The notes: generated by a model not told the origin, from the letters alone. A stretch of DNA of 9,829 bases from Armatimonadota bacterium (GCA_020696885.1 JAJFMS010000050.1:1-9829), one strand, 5' to 3'. Positions 1 to 6,416 are shown, numbered from the stretch's first letter. Program-made: numbers and translations.

Positions 1-887
1 TGGAGTTCGGCCTGGCCCTCGGGATGGACTGGATCGCCGTGTCGTTCGTGCGCCGAGCGTCCGACCTGGAGCCGGTGCGGGCTGTGGCCCGGCGGCGCGG
101 CTCCGACGTGAAGGTGATCGCCAAGATCGAGAAGCCGGAAGCGGTGGAGAACCTCGAAGAGATCATCGCGGCGGCGGACGGCCTGATGGTGGCCCGCGGT
201 GACCTGGGCGTGGAGATGCCGCTCTACAAGGTGCCGGTCATCCAGAAGGAGCTGATCCGGCAGTGCGTCTGCCGCGGGAAGCCGGTTATCACCGCCACGC
301 AGATGCTGGAGTCCATGACGCGCAGCCCGCGCCCCACCCGCGCCGAAGTTTCGGACGTGGCGAACGCCATCTTCGACGGCACCAGCGCCGTCATGCTCTC
401 CGGCGAGACCGCCGTGGGCGACAACCCCGTGCTGGCGGTGTCCACCATGGCCTCCATCGCGCGGTTCACGGAACAGCACCTGGACTACAACGGACTGCTC
501 ACTGAGAGCCTCCGCTCTCCGGTAGAGAGCATCACGGACGCCATTAGCCAGGGCGTGGCGGAGATCGCGCGGGACCTGCAGGTGGCCGCCATCCTCTGCT
601 CCACCACCTCCGGGCACACCGCGCGGATGGTCTCCCGCACCCGCCCGCAAATGCCGATCATCGCCGCCACCGCGAACGAGCGGACCTACCACCGGCTGGC
701 GCTGATCTGGGGGGTTCGGCCGCTGCTGGTGTCGGCCACTACCAACACCGACGAGATGCTCACCGCCACGGTGAAGGGCGCCCTGGACGCCGGCTGGATC
801 CAGACCGGCCAGACGGTGGTGATCACCTCCGGCGTGCCGGTGGGGACCCCGGGACATACCAACCTGATCAAGGTGCAGCAGGTGTAG
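1..887 (+). CDS. pyk: pyruvate kinase, C-terminal part (5' end outside the window)
   Basis: Pyruvate kinase transfers phosphate from phosphoenolpyruvate to ADP, giving pyruvate and ATP in the last step of glycolysis. The open frame enters at base 3 and ends at TAG 885-887, giving the last 294 residues of a protein usually near 470. The Met at 24 is internal, because the upstream in-frame residues EFGLALG match the family. Visible signatures are IAKIEKPEAVENL (catalytic Lys at 123-125, metal-ligand Glu at 129-131), MVARGDLGVEM (metal-ligand Asp at 201-203) and VITATQMLESM (active-site Thr at 297-299). The spacing of these residues agrees with E. coli PykF K220/E222/D246/T278. The C-terminal domain has STTSGHTA (600-623), in the position of the effector phosphate-binding loop, and the usual SGVPVGTPGHTN ending. 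No extra PEP-utiliser domain follows. A strong stem-loop lies just downstream. Confidence 0.97.
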   Translation, partial: EFGLALGMDWIAVSFVRRASDLEPVRAVARRRGSDVKVIAKIEKPEAVENLEEIIAAADGLMVARGDLGVEMPLYKVPVIQKELIRQCVCRGKPVITATQMLESMTRSPRPTRAEVSDVANAIFDGTSAVMLSGETAVGDNPVLAVSTMASIARFTEQHLDYNGLLTESLRSPVESITDAISQGVAEIARDLQVAAILCSTTSGHTARMVSRTRPQMPIIAATANERTYHRLALIWGVRPLLVSATTNTDEMLTATVKGALDAGWIQTGQTVVITSGVPVGTPGHTNLIKVQQV

Positions 888-895
888 TGAGATCC

Positions 896-937
896 GCAGG
901 ACAGGCCGCCTCCGGTTCGAAAGGCGGTCTGTCCTGC
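896..937 (+). terminator. stem-loop after pyk, probable transcription terminator
   Basis: A 16-bp stem (896-911 with 922-937) contains one G-T wobble and closes a 10-nt loop. It starts 8 nt after the pyk stop codon, where a terminator is expected. There is no run of T after the stem, so it is not a canonical intrinsic terminator. It may act by stalling, with Rho, or as an mRNA 3' stabiliser. Confidence 0.6.
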
Positions 938-1014
938 CACCGCCTAAACCCAGAATCGAACGCCACCCGCCCTCGGAAACGGGGGTCGCGGTTGCGGCTT
1001 TGGCGTGATTGCCA

Positions 1015-1099
1015 CGGAGTCCCGGAGCCATTCGGGCACGACTTAGCGCTTGTAGTCGCCGTCTCTGATAGGTGCTGCCCGGATGGCTCCGGGACTCCG
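1015..1099. repeat. 24-bp inverted repeat with 37-nt spacer
   Basis: Arms 1015-1038 and 1076-1099 are complementary over 24 positions with one difference, which would be a G-U pair in RNA. The arms begin CGGAGTCCCGGAGCC. No transposase lies nearby, and the position is too far from pyk (over 120 nt) to be its primary terminator. It could be a small non-autonomous palindromic element or a structured RNA. The flank at 1004-1013 shares the 10-mer CGTGATTGCC with the foldback element at 2101-2242, which hints at a related family but is short enough to be chance. Confidence 0.7.
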
Positions 1100-1404
1100 G
1101 GCAACCGCTCGGTTACGGGCGGTATCGGGCCGTGAGGGCGTTGGTAGACTACGCCGCCGTCCCAGAGCAGCTCACCGTCATCGAACGCCGCACAGGGCGG
1201 CTGCCTACGGTTTGCTGGCAAAGGTCCCCGCTACACGAACTGTCCAACTTTCCATCAAACGGATCGACTACGTCCAATTCAAACGCCTTCTGGGAATCCA
1301 AGCAACCATACACCGAATGGACGCCAGATCAACCAATCGGTGTCAGAACGTGTCAGAAAAACCTAGCCAAAATTGGTCTACTCGCCAGTTAAGGCGGTTA
1401 CCGA

Positions 1405-1413
1405 TGATATAAG
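1405..1413 (+). promoter_or_regulatory. extended -10 promoter for the septum-protein gene
   Basis: TG at 1405-1406, one base, then TATAAG at 1408-1413 forms an extended -10 box in an A/T-richer stretch. Transcription would start near 1420, about 50 nt before the start codon. No good -35 hexamer is present at 16-18 nt spacing, which is common with extended -10 promoters. A small palindrome, CGCC-N6-GGCG (1383-1396), sits where the -35 element would be and could be an operator. The mfd promoter has the same TG-N-TATAA architecture. Confidence 0.5.
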
Positions 1414-1472
1414 TACCTGCCGCAAAGTTCGACAGGGCCGTCGTAGCCCCGCCCGCCTCCCCAAAGCAGTCC

Positions 1473-1994
1473 ATGAGCCAGTCCGAGCTGGATCCGGTAC
1501 TTGTCACTCCGCTCCGCCGCCCTACCAAGCGCGCTTCCGCCAAGCGTCCTCCCGGGCCGGACCGAGCCCGTCCGATCGTCGTGAAAACGGCGACGGGCAT
1601 CATTGTCGCCGCCATTGTCTTTGCCTCCGCCGGCCGGGCCATGCAGTTCGCGATCGAGCCTCTGGTTGCCATCCACCGCACCGGTCAGGAGATCAAGGAT
1701 CTCCGCGGTGACCGCAACCGGAGACTGAGCGAGAACGAGCAGCTCCGCGCCGACATCGCGTACCTGAACAGCAGCGCCGGGATCGAGCAGGAAGCGCGCC
1801 GCCGCGGCTGGGTTCGGCCCGGCGAAGTGGCCCTCTCCATCGTGGTTCCGGACGCTCCCCCGGAAACGGTAGCTGCAACCAAGGCCACCAAGCCGCTGCA
1901 GACTGCCTCTTCGGACCGCGGCTCCGTAGCGGATCGGATCCGGGCCGCCGTGGACACCTGCCTCGCGGTGTTCAGCGGTCCGCGCACCCGGTAG
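1473..1994 (+). CDS. FtsB/DivIC-family septum formation protein
   Basis: This is a 173-residue, single-pass membrane protein of the FtsB/DivIC type. These small bitopic proteins join FtsL and FtsQ/DivIB in the division complex and help activate septal peptidoglycan synthesis. Residues 1-34 are a basic, Pro-rich cytoplasmic tail, and about 35-57 is the membrane segment. Residues 66-100 form a coiled coil with the typical SENEQLRADIAYLNS pattern. GIEQEARRRGWVRPGE (103-118) matches the family's conserved 'IE..AR..LG.V.PGE' end. An Ala/Thr-rich tail of about 50 residues then extends beyond most members. No Shine-Dalgarno site precedes ATG 1473. That start keeps the whole tail-membrane-coil order and has an extended -10 box about 60 nt upstream. 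The gene appears to be monocistronic, with a palindromic terminator after it. The exact orthologue (FtsB, DivIC or FtsL-like) cannot be decided here. Confidence 0.85.
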   Translation: MSQSELDPVLVTPLRRPTKRASAKRPPGPDRARPIVVKTATGIIVAAIVFASAGRAMQFAIEPLVAIHRTGQEIKDLRGDRNRRLSENEQLRADIAYLNSSAGIEQEARRRGWVRPGEVALSIVVPDAPPETVAATKATKPLQTASSDRGSVADRIRAAVDTCLAVFSGPRTR

Positions 1995-2022
1995 GACTCA
2001 CCCATCCCCCGATAGCGGTTTG

Positions 2023-2050
2023 ACAGGCCCACCGGATCCGGTGGGCCTGT
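2023..2050 (+). terminator. perfect palindromic terminator after the septum-protein gene
   Basis: A 28-nt perfect palindrome runs from ACAGGCCCACCGG to its exact complement and is centred on GGATCC. It lies 28 nt after the stop codon. As RNA it forms a stem of about 12 bp with a 4-nt loop, followed by a weak T-containing stretch (TCTGCGTTT). Because it is symmetric, it could stop transcription from either side. The absence of a clean T run leaves the mechanism open. Confidence 0.7.
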
Positions 2051-2100
2051 TCTGCGTTTGGGTGACCACGAACGACAGGTAGGCTCAAGGCCGTTGTATG

Positions 2101-2242
2101 CGTAGGGGCATCCGCCGTGATTGCCCTGGAACCGCGGACGGTGCTGGCGCCTGCAAAGCCGTACTGCCCCGGTTGATGGGTACGGCTCTGCCGGCGCCGG
2201 GTGGAGGACGTGGCGAGGGCAATCACGGCGGATGCCCCTACG
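2101..2242. repeat. foldback (MITE-like) element with perfect 27-bp inverted ends
   Basis: The ends 2101-2127 and 2216-2242 are exact inverted complements over 27 bp, with outer sequence CGTAGGGGCATCC. A second nested inverted repeat, 2146-2164 with 2180-2198, matches at 17 of 19 positions. The whole 142 nt can therefore fold into one long hairpin with an internal loop and an apical loop of 15 nt. No protein is encoded. Small G+C-rich repeats with GTAGGGGC...GCCCCTAC ends are, as I recall, widespread between genes in several phyla, so this is best read as a non-autonomous or domesticated palindromic repeat. No clear target-site duplication was found at its edges. Confidence 0.8.
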
Positions 2243-2283
2243 AAGCAATAGCCCGGCGGGCTGCTTTGGCGACCACGCGGTAG

Positions 2284-2315
2284 TCACGGCGGTTACGGCG
2301 GATGCCCCTACGAAG
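2284..2315. repeat. partial third copy of the foldback end
   Basis: Bases 2295-2315 repeat 2225-2245 exactly (21 nt, including CGGATGCCCCTACGAAG). Upstream, TCACGGCGG at 2284-2292 repeats 2223-2231, separated from the rest by an extra TTA. This is the right end of the foldback element copied in direct orientation 70 nt downstream, with a small internal duplication and no left partner. It suggests tandem insertion or decay of a second copy. Confidence 0.7.
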
Positions 2316-2426
2316 AAATGGTCCGTTCAGGTACTCTGGCGAGCACGGACCCTCCTCCACATCACTACCTACCAATGCCGGTCGCACCCCGCGTCGGTCG
2401 GCTTACGCCGGCCCTTCCGGTGGATA

Positions 2427-2435
2427 TGGTATAAT
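2427..2435 (+). promoter_or_regulatory. extended -10 promoter of mfd
   Basis: TG at 2427-2428, one base, then a consensus TATAAT at 2430-2435 gives a near-ideal extended -10 element. No convincing -35 hexamer lies 16-18 nt upstream. The predicted start is around 2441-2443, about 60 nt before the mfd ATG. Confidence 0.7.
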
Positions 2436-2459
2436 GGCGCGTTCTCCAGACAACGCGCC
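2436..2459. promoter_or_regulatory. inverted repeat over the mfd transcription start (possible operator)
   Basis: GGCGCGTT (2436-2443) and AACGCGCC (2452-2459) form a perfect 8-bp inverted repeat with an 8-nt spacer, directly after the -10 box. The predicted transcription start falls inside the left arm, so the full stem would not be transcribed. A protein-binding operator is therefore more likely than an RNA hairpin. No regulator gene is present nearby. Confidence 0.45.
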
Positions 2460-2460
2460 C

Positions 2461-2484
2461 GGGCACTCACCTGAGTGCCCTTTT
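2461..2484 (+). terminator. intrinsic terminator-like hairpin in the mfd leader
   Basis: GGGCACTC pairs perfectly with GAGTGCCC (2461-2468 with 2473-2480) around the 4-nt loop ACCT, followed at once by TTTT (2481-2484). It sits between the mfd promoter and the mfd start codon. It could end a transcript of about 40 nt or act as an attenuator. The T run is short, so termination would probably be partial. The overlapping palindrome GCCCGGGC (2457-2464) offers a competing fold. Confidence 0.6.
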
Positions 2485-2503
2485 CGGACGTACCAGCCGA
2501 TCG

Positions 2504-5500
2504 ATGAGTCTTTATTCCGTACTCGACCGGATCCGCCAATCCCCTGAATACGAGCGCAGCCTCGCCGCGCTGCGCACCGATCGCGCGCCGGCCTGGATCG
2601 AGGGGTTGGCCGCTGTCTCCAAAGCCTATTTCGCGGCGGCTCTCGCGCATGACTTAGAGCGCGTGGTCCTCATCGTCACCGCCACCGAAGACGCGGCGGA
2701 GCGACTGGCGGACGACCTCCTGGCGTTCGGCTACCAGCCCGGCGAGATCGGCCTGTACCCGGCCAGCGACGCGGATTTCGAAGCCTCGCTCTCCGAGGCG
2801 CGGGCTTCGGCGTCCTCCAGCACGCCCGAGCGCCGAGCCCTCTCCCGGACGCGCCTCTCCGTGCTGGAAGCGCTTGCGGACGGCGGCCTCAAGCTGGTGG
2901 TGGCGCCGGTGCAGTCCGCCCTGCGGGAGACGCTGGGGCCGATCGCGGAGCACCGGCTGGTGCTGTCCAAATCCGGCACGCTCAACCTCACGGAGCTCAC
3001 CCGCCAGTTGGCGGAGTTCGGCTACGACCGCGTGCCGATGGTGGAGACCTCCGGGCAGTTCGCGGTGCGCGGCGGGCTGGTGGACATCTGGCCTTCCACG
3101 CACCCGGCGCCGGTTCGGCTGGAGCTGTTCGGGGACGAAGTGGAGAGCCTCCGGGAGTTCGAGCCGGAGTCCCAGCGCAGCATGCGCGATCTGGTGCAGG
3201 CCACCGTGTTGCCCGCAGCGGAGGTGCTGGGCGCCGCTACCAGTGTGCGCACCACCTTCACGCTGCTGGAGCACCTGCCTCCCGGGTCTGTGATCGTGCT
3301 GGACGAGCCGAACCACCTGCGGTCCCAGTGGATGGACGCCCAGGACCGGGAGAAGACCCTGCGGCAGTCCGCCCAGGAGTCGGATCGGGTGCTCCCCTCG
3401 CACCTCCGCCCCACCGCGGGCGGGATCGACATGGACGAGTTCCTGCGCCGCGCACAGGGCTACCGCCTGGTGCTGCTCACCCTCCTGGCGCAGTCGATCC
3501 CCTGGCTGCGCAAGCTCCTCGACCAATGCGAGAAGGTGGTCATCAACTCCGGTGTGGTGGACGCGATGCATGGGGACATCCCGGAGCTGTCCAACCGGAT
3601 CCGGAGCTGGATCGGCGCCGGGAACCAGGTGGTGGTGGCCAGCGACCAGCCGCACCGGGTGGTGGAGCTGCTCACGGAGCAGTCGATCCCCGCCACCGCC
3701 GAGGCCGGTCCGCCCCGCCTGCCGGGACACGACGCCGCCGAGGAAGCCCCGGGCTCCAGCCCCGCGGCCGCGAAGAAGGCCCAGCGGACCACGGCTCCCT
3801 CCCCCTCCATCGTGCACGCGGTCCACGCCCGCCTGAGCGCGGGCTTCCGGCTGCCCGGCGTGCGGCTGCTGGTCCTCTCGGACGCGGAGATCTTCGGCAA
3901 GGGCGTGGAGCGCCGCCGGGCCTCGACCAGTCACCAGACGCGGAAGTTCAAAGACAGCCGCCCGATCATGTCGCTCCTCGAGCTCAAAGAGGGTGACCTG
4001 GTGGTGCACGTCACCCACGGCATCGGCCGGTACCGCGGGCTGGTGCGGCGGTTCGTGGGCGGGGTACACCGCGAGTTCCTGCGGATCGACTACCTGGAGC
4101 CGGACAAGCTGTTCGTGCCGAGCGAGCAGCTCGACCGCGTGCAGAAATACATCGGCAGCGACGACAACCCGCCGACCCTCCACAAGCTCGGCGGCGCCGA
4201 GTGGGCTCGGACCAAGAGCCGCGTCAAGGCCAAAGTGCGGGAGATGGCGAAGGAGCTGCTCCGGCTCTACGCCTCCCGCCAGGCGCTGGCCGGACACGGG
4301 TTCGCCCCCGATACCGTCTGGCAGGAGGAGATGGAAGCGGCGTTCCCCTACCGGGAAACGCGCGATCAGCTCTCCGCCATCTGGGACACCAAGAAGGACA
4401 TGGAGTCGCCGCGCCCCATGGACCGCCTGGTCTGCGGCGACGTGGGCTACGGCAAGACCGAGGTGGCGATCCGGGCGGCGTTCAAGGCAGTGTCGGACGG
4501 GAAGCAGGTGGCGGTGCTCGTGCCGACCACCGTCCTCGCCCAGCAGCACTTCCAGACCTTCAGCGAGCGCCTCGCCGCGTTCCCGATCCGGATTGAGCTG
4601 TTGAGCCGCTTCCGCTCCAAGGCGGAGGTGAAGAAGGCGCTGCAGGGGATCAACGACGGCGTGGTGGATATCGCCATCGGCACCCATCGCATCCTCTCCA
4701 AAGACGTGCTGTTCCAGGACCTCGGCCTCCTGATCATCGACGAAGAGCAGCGGTTCGGCGTGGCGCACAAGGAGCGGCTGAAGCAGCTCCGGCAGACCAT
4801 CGACGTGCTCACCCTCACCGCCACGCCGATCCCGCGCACGCTGCACATGTCGCTCGCCGGCATCCGGGACATGAGCGTGATCGAGGAGCCGCCGGAAGGC
4901 CGCCTGGCGGTGCGCACTTACTGCCTGGAAGCGGACGACAGCATCGTCCGGGAAGCGATCCTCCGGGAGCTGGACCGGGGCGGGCAGGTGTACTACGTCC
5001 ACAACCGGATCGAGTCGATCTTCCGGGAGGCGGACCGGCTCCAGCGCCTCGTGCCGCAGGCGCGGATCCGCGTGGGTCACGGCCAGATGAAGGAGACCGA
5101 GCTGGAGGACGTGATGGTCTCCTTCTATGAAGGCGAGTACGACATCCTCCTCTCCACCACGATCATCGAGAGCGGTCTGGACATCCCGAACGTCAACACG
5201 ATCCTCATCAACGACGCGGACCGCTTCGGCCTCTCGCAGCTCCACCAGCTCCGCGGCCGTGTGGGGCGCTCGGCGGTCCAGGCATACTGCTACCTGCTGT
5301 ACAAGCCGTTCAAGGAACTGACCGAGACCGCGGAGAAGCGGCTGCAGGCCGTGCGCGAGTTCACGGAGCTGGGCGCCGGGTTCAAGATCGCCATGCGCGA
5401 TATGGAGCTGCGCGGCGCGGGCAACCTGTTAGGGGGCGAGCAGCACGGGAACATGGTCTCCGTCGGCTTCGACATGTACTGCCAGATGATCGACGACGCG

Positions 5501-6034
5501 GTGAAGGAGCTGAAGGGCGAGCTGGTGGAAGAGGTGCTCCTGCCCTCCGTCTCCCTGCCGCTGAGCGCCTACATCCCGGAAGAGTACATCCCCACGGAAG
5601 GGCTCCGCATCGCCTTCTACAAGAAGATCGCCGGCTGCCGGAGCCCGCAGGACGTGGAGCGCGTGCAGGCGGAGCTGGAAGACCGGTTCGGCGACCCGCC
5701 CAAGCAGGTGTGGAACATCCTGGCGATCATGCGGCTGCGGCTGGAGTGCATCGTGGCCGGCGTGGCGCGGATCGAGGTGGACAAGGGGAGCGTGGTGCTC
5801 TGGCTGGCCCGCCGCGTGGACAAGGACGAGCACAAGGAGCTGTACCGGCACAACCGGCGCATCCAGTTGATGCCGGACCGGCTGATCATGCACTTCGACG
5901 GCGAGACGCCGATGCGGCCGGTGGAGAACATGGTGAAGCTGCTTCAGAAGCAGGGCGGCAAGGTTGCGGCTGCCGCGGTGCAGAAGCAGCTCCAGGCCGC
6001 CACCCTCGCGGAGACGTTGGCCGGAGCGAAGTAA
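2504..6034 (+). CDS. mfd: transcription-repair coupling factor Mfd
   Basis: Mfd is a DNA translocase that pushes stalled RNA polymerase off damaged templates and recruits UvrA for nucleotide excision repair. The 1176 residues are full length (E. coli 1148). Residues 1 to about 350 are the UvrB-like module. About 490-555 is the CarD-like polymerase-binding domain (EGDLVVHVTHGIGRYRGL). The superfamily 2 motor follows: Walker A GDVGYGKT 645-652, motif Ia PTTVLAQQH 674-682, DEEQR 746-750, TATPIPR 772-778, STTIIESGLDIPN 884-896, and QLHQLRGRVGR 912-922. The RecG-like translocation motif is at 951-977. The TRCF C-terminal domain that masks the UvrA site is at about 1015-1080. An Ala/Pro-rich linker (about 395-435) separates the N-terminal and polymerase-binding parts. 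No Shine-Dalgarno site precedes ATG 2504, but the N-terminus is family-like. It has its own promoter and a leader hairpin. Confidence 0.98.
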   Translation: MSLYSVLDRIRQSPEYERSLAALRTDRAPAWIEGLAAVSKAYFAAALAHDLERVVLIVTATEDAAERLADDLLAFGYQPGEIGLYPASDADFEASLSEARASASSSTPERRALSRTRLSVLEALADGGLKLVVAPVQSALRETLGPIAEHRLVLSKSGTLNLTELTRQLAEFGYDRVPMVETSGQFAVRGGLVDIWPSTHPAPVRLELFGDEVESLREFEPESQRSMRDLVQATVLPAAEVLGAATSVRTTFTLLEHLPPGSVIVLDEPNHLRSQWMDAQDREKTLRQSAQESDRVLPSHLRPTAGGIDMDEFLRRAQGYRLVLLTLLAQSIPWLRKLLDQCEKVVINSGVVDAMHGDIPELSNRIRSWIGAGNQVVVASDQPHRVVELLTEQSIPATAEAGPPRLPGHDAAEEAPGSSPAAAKKAQRTTAPSPSIVHAVHARLSAGFRLPGVRLLVLSDAEIFGKGVERRRASTSHQTRKFKDSRPIMSLLELKEGDLVVHVTHGIGRYRGLVRRFVGGVHREFLRIDYLEPDKLFVPSEQLDRVQKYIGSDDNPPTLHKLGGAEWARTKSRVKAKVREMAKELLRLYASRQALAGHGFAPDTVWQEEMEAAFPYRETRDQLSAIWDTKKDMESPRPMDRLVCGDVGYGKTEVAIRAAFKAVSDGKQVAVLVPTTVLAQQHFQTFSERLAAFPIRIELLSRFRSKAEVKKALQGINDGVVDIAIGTHRILSKDVLFQDLGLLIIDEEQRFGVAHKERLKQLRQTIDVLTLTATPIPRTLHMSLAGIRDMSVIEEPPEGRLAVRTYCLEADDSIVREAILRELDRGGQVYYVHNRIESIFREADRLQRLVPQARIRVGHGQMKETELEDVMVSFYEGEYDILLSTTIIESGLDIPNVNTILINDADRFGLSQLHQLRGRVGRSAVQAYCYLLYKPFKELTETAEKRLQAVREFTELGAGFKIAMRDMELRGAGNLLGGEQHGNMVSVGFDMYCQMIDDAVKELKGELVEEVLLPSVSLPLSAYIPEEYIPTEGLRIAFYKKIAGCRSPQDVERVQAELEDRFGDPPKQVWNILAIMRLRLECIVAGVARIEVDKGSVVLWLARRVDKDEHKELYRHNRRIQLMPDRLIMHFDGETPMRPVENMVKLLQKQGGKVAAAAVQKQLQAATLAETLAGAK

Positions 6035-6044
6035 GGCAGGGGCA

Positions 6045-6148
6045 GGAGTGATGGGGGCAGGAGTAGTGGAGTGTTGGAGTAATGGGTTGGCGGAGCGGCC
6101 TACCGCCGCGATTTCCATTACTCCACTACTCCATTACTCCATCACTCC
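6045..6148. repeat. foldback built from 8-nt units, downstream of mfd
   Basis: The right arm (6115-6148) is four octamers, CCATTACT, CCACTACT, CCATTACT and CCATCACT, plus CC. The left arm (6045-6085) is the reverse-complement family: GGAGTGAT, a degenerate 7-mer, GGAGTAGT, GGAGTGTT, GGAGTAAT and GG. The arms pair with one unit degenerate and one extra unit on the left. A small GGCGG/CCGCC stem (6089-6093 with 6103-6107) lies in the loop. It begins 11 nt after the mfd stop codon, so it may end mfd transcription. Spurious frames through such arrays read like 'ITPLLHYSITP', a peptide pattern I recall from mis-annotated ends of proteins in environmental genomes. Confidence 0.75.
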
Positions 6149-6163
6149 TTCGCCGCACGGGGG

Positions 6164-6193
6164 TTCCCAGACCGCGGATCCCCTGCTTAGAAT
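6164..6193 (+). promoter_or_regulatory. promoter of the zinc-ribbon/acyltransferase/HEAT operon
   Basis: TTCCCA (6164-6169) and TAGAAT (6188-6193) are 18 nt apart and match the -35 and -10 consensus at 4 and 5 of 6 positions. Transcription would start near 6200, just upstream of the GGGAG ribosome site and ATG 6225. This placement also rules out the in-frame ATG at 6192 as the start. Confidence 0.45.
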
Positions 6194-6224
6194 GGATAGC
6201 AGTACCTATTACGGGAGCGACGTC

Positions 6225-6416
6225 ATGTCGGAAGACGAGAAGCAGACGCTGAAGTGCGATACCTGCGGCAAGAGCACCCCGCGTGTAAGCCGCGTGGTGG
6301 TGGATGCCGGATACAACCGGGCCAATGCCCGGCCCCTCTACAACTGTCCGGAGTGCTACGAGAAGAAGCTACACGACCGCGCCGGTGACGCGCCGGCCAC
6401 GGCGTCCCACGCCTGA
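6225..6416 (+). CDS. small double-CxxC zinc-ribbon-like protein
   Basis: A 63-residue protein with two CxxC pairs, CDTC (Cys 11 and 14) and CPEC (Cys 41 and 44), separated by 26 residues. This is the layout of a small zinc ribbon. The stretch between them carries basic residues and the pattern RVVVDAGYNRANARPLYN, and the tail is Ala/Asp-rich and probably disordered. ATG 6225 is chosen because GGGAG (6213-6217) sits 7 nt upstream; the in-frame ATG at 6192 would overlap the -10 box. It has no signal peptide or membrane segment. It is the first gene of an operon, its stop codon one base before the acyltransferase ATG. I do not recognise a named family. Metal binding and a role in nucleic-acid or protein binding are inferences from the cysteines only. 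Confidence 0.8.
   Translation: MSEDEKQTLKCDTCGKSTPRVSRVVVDAGYNRANARPLYNCPECYEKKLHDRAGDAPATASHA

Larger units (their letters stand above)
888..1472. other. gene-free region between pyk and the septum-protein gene
   Basis: No convincing gene is seen on either strand; the short frames here match no family I recognise and run through the inverted repeats. The first half (about 896-1100) is G+C-rich and folds strongly. It holds the pyk stem-loop, a small hairpin (970-975 with 980-985, closed by a GAAA tetraloop, inside an outer pairing of 960-965 with 1001-1006), and the 24-bp inverted repeat at 1015-1099. The second half (about 1230-1420) is clearly richer in A+T and looks like a promoter region. 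It contains a short direct repeat, GTGTCAGAA at 1340-1348 and GTGTCAGAAA at 1350-1359, and ends at an extended -10 box. Confidence 0.6.
1995..2503. other. gene-free region between the septum-protein gene and mfd
   Basis: No gene is supported. In order it holds the septum-gene terminator (2023-2050), the 142-nt foldback element (2101-2242), a partial repeat of that element's end (2284-2315), and the mfd promoter, inverted repeat and leader hairpin (2427-2484). Small open frames here are translations of the palindromic repeat. Confidence 0.65.

Noticed and set aside
905..937. A GGTTCGAAA string resembling a tRNA T-loop
   Set aside because: The flanking bases do not form a 5-bp T-stem, and no anticodon, D-arm or acceptor stem can be drawn. 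The string is the loop of the stem-loop after pyk.
887..1412. Several 80-110 codon frames between pyk and the septum-protein gene
   Set aside because: They overlap one another in different frames, run through the inverted repeats, lack ribosome sites and resemble no family.
2101..2315. A CRISPR array made of the CGGATGCCCCTACG repeats
   Set aside because: There are only three copies, one of them inverted, with no regular spacer length and no cas genes.
2654..5245. An 863-codon open frame on the minus strand
   Set aside because: It lies wholly antisense to mfd, which has every family motif. Its composition (His, Arg, Leu, Glu, Val-rich) is typical of a codon-bias shadow in G+C-rich DNA.
5964..6224. 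A longer start for the zinc-ribbon gene
   Set aside because: The extension would begin inside mfd and translate the octamer foldback. The ATG at 6192 overlaps the -10 box, while ATG 6225 has a good ribosome site.
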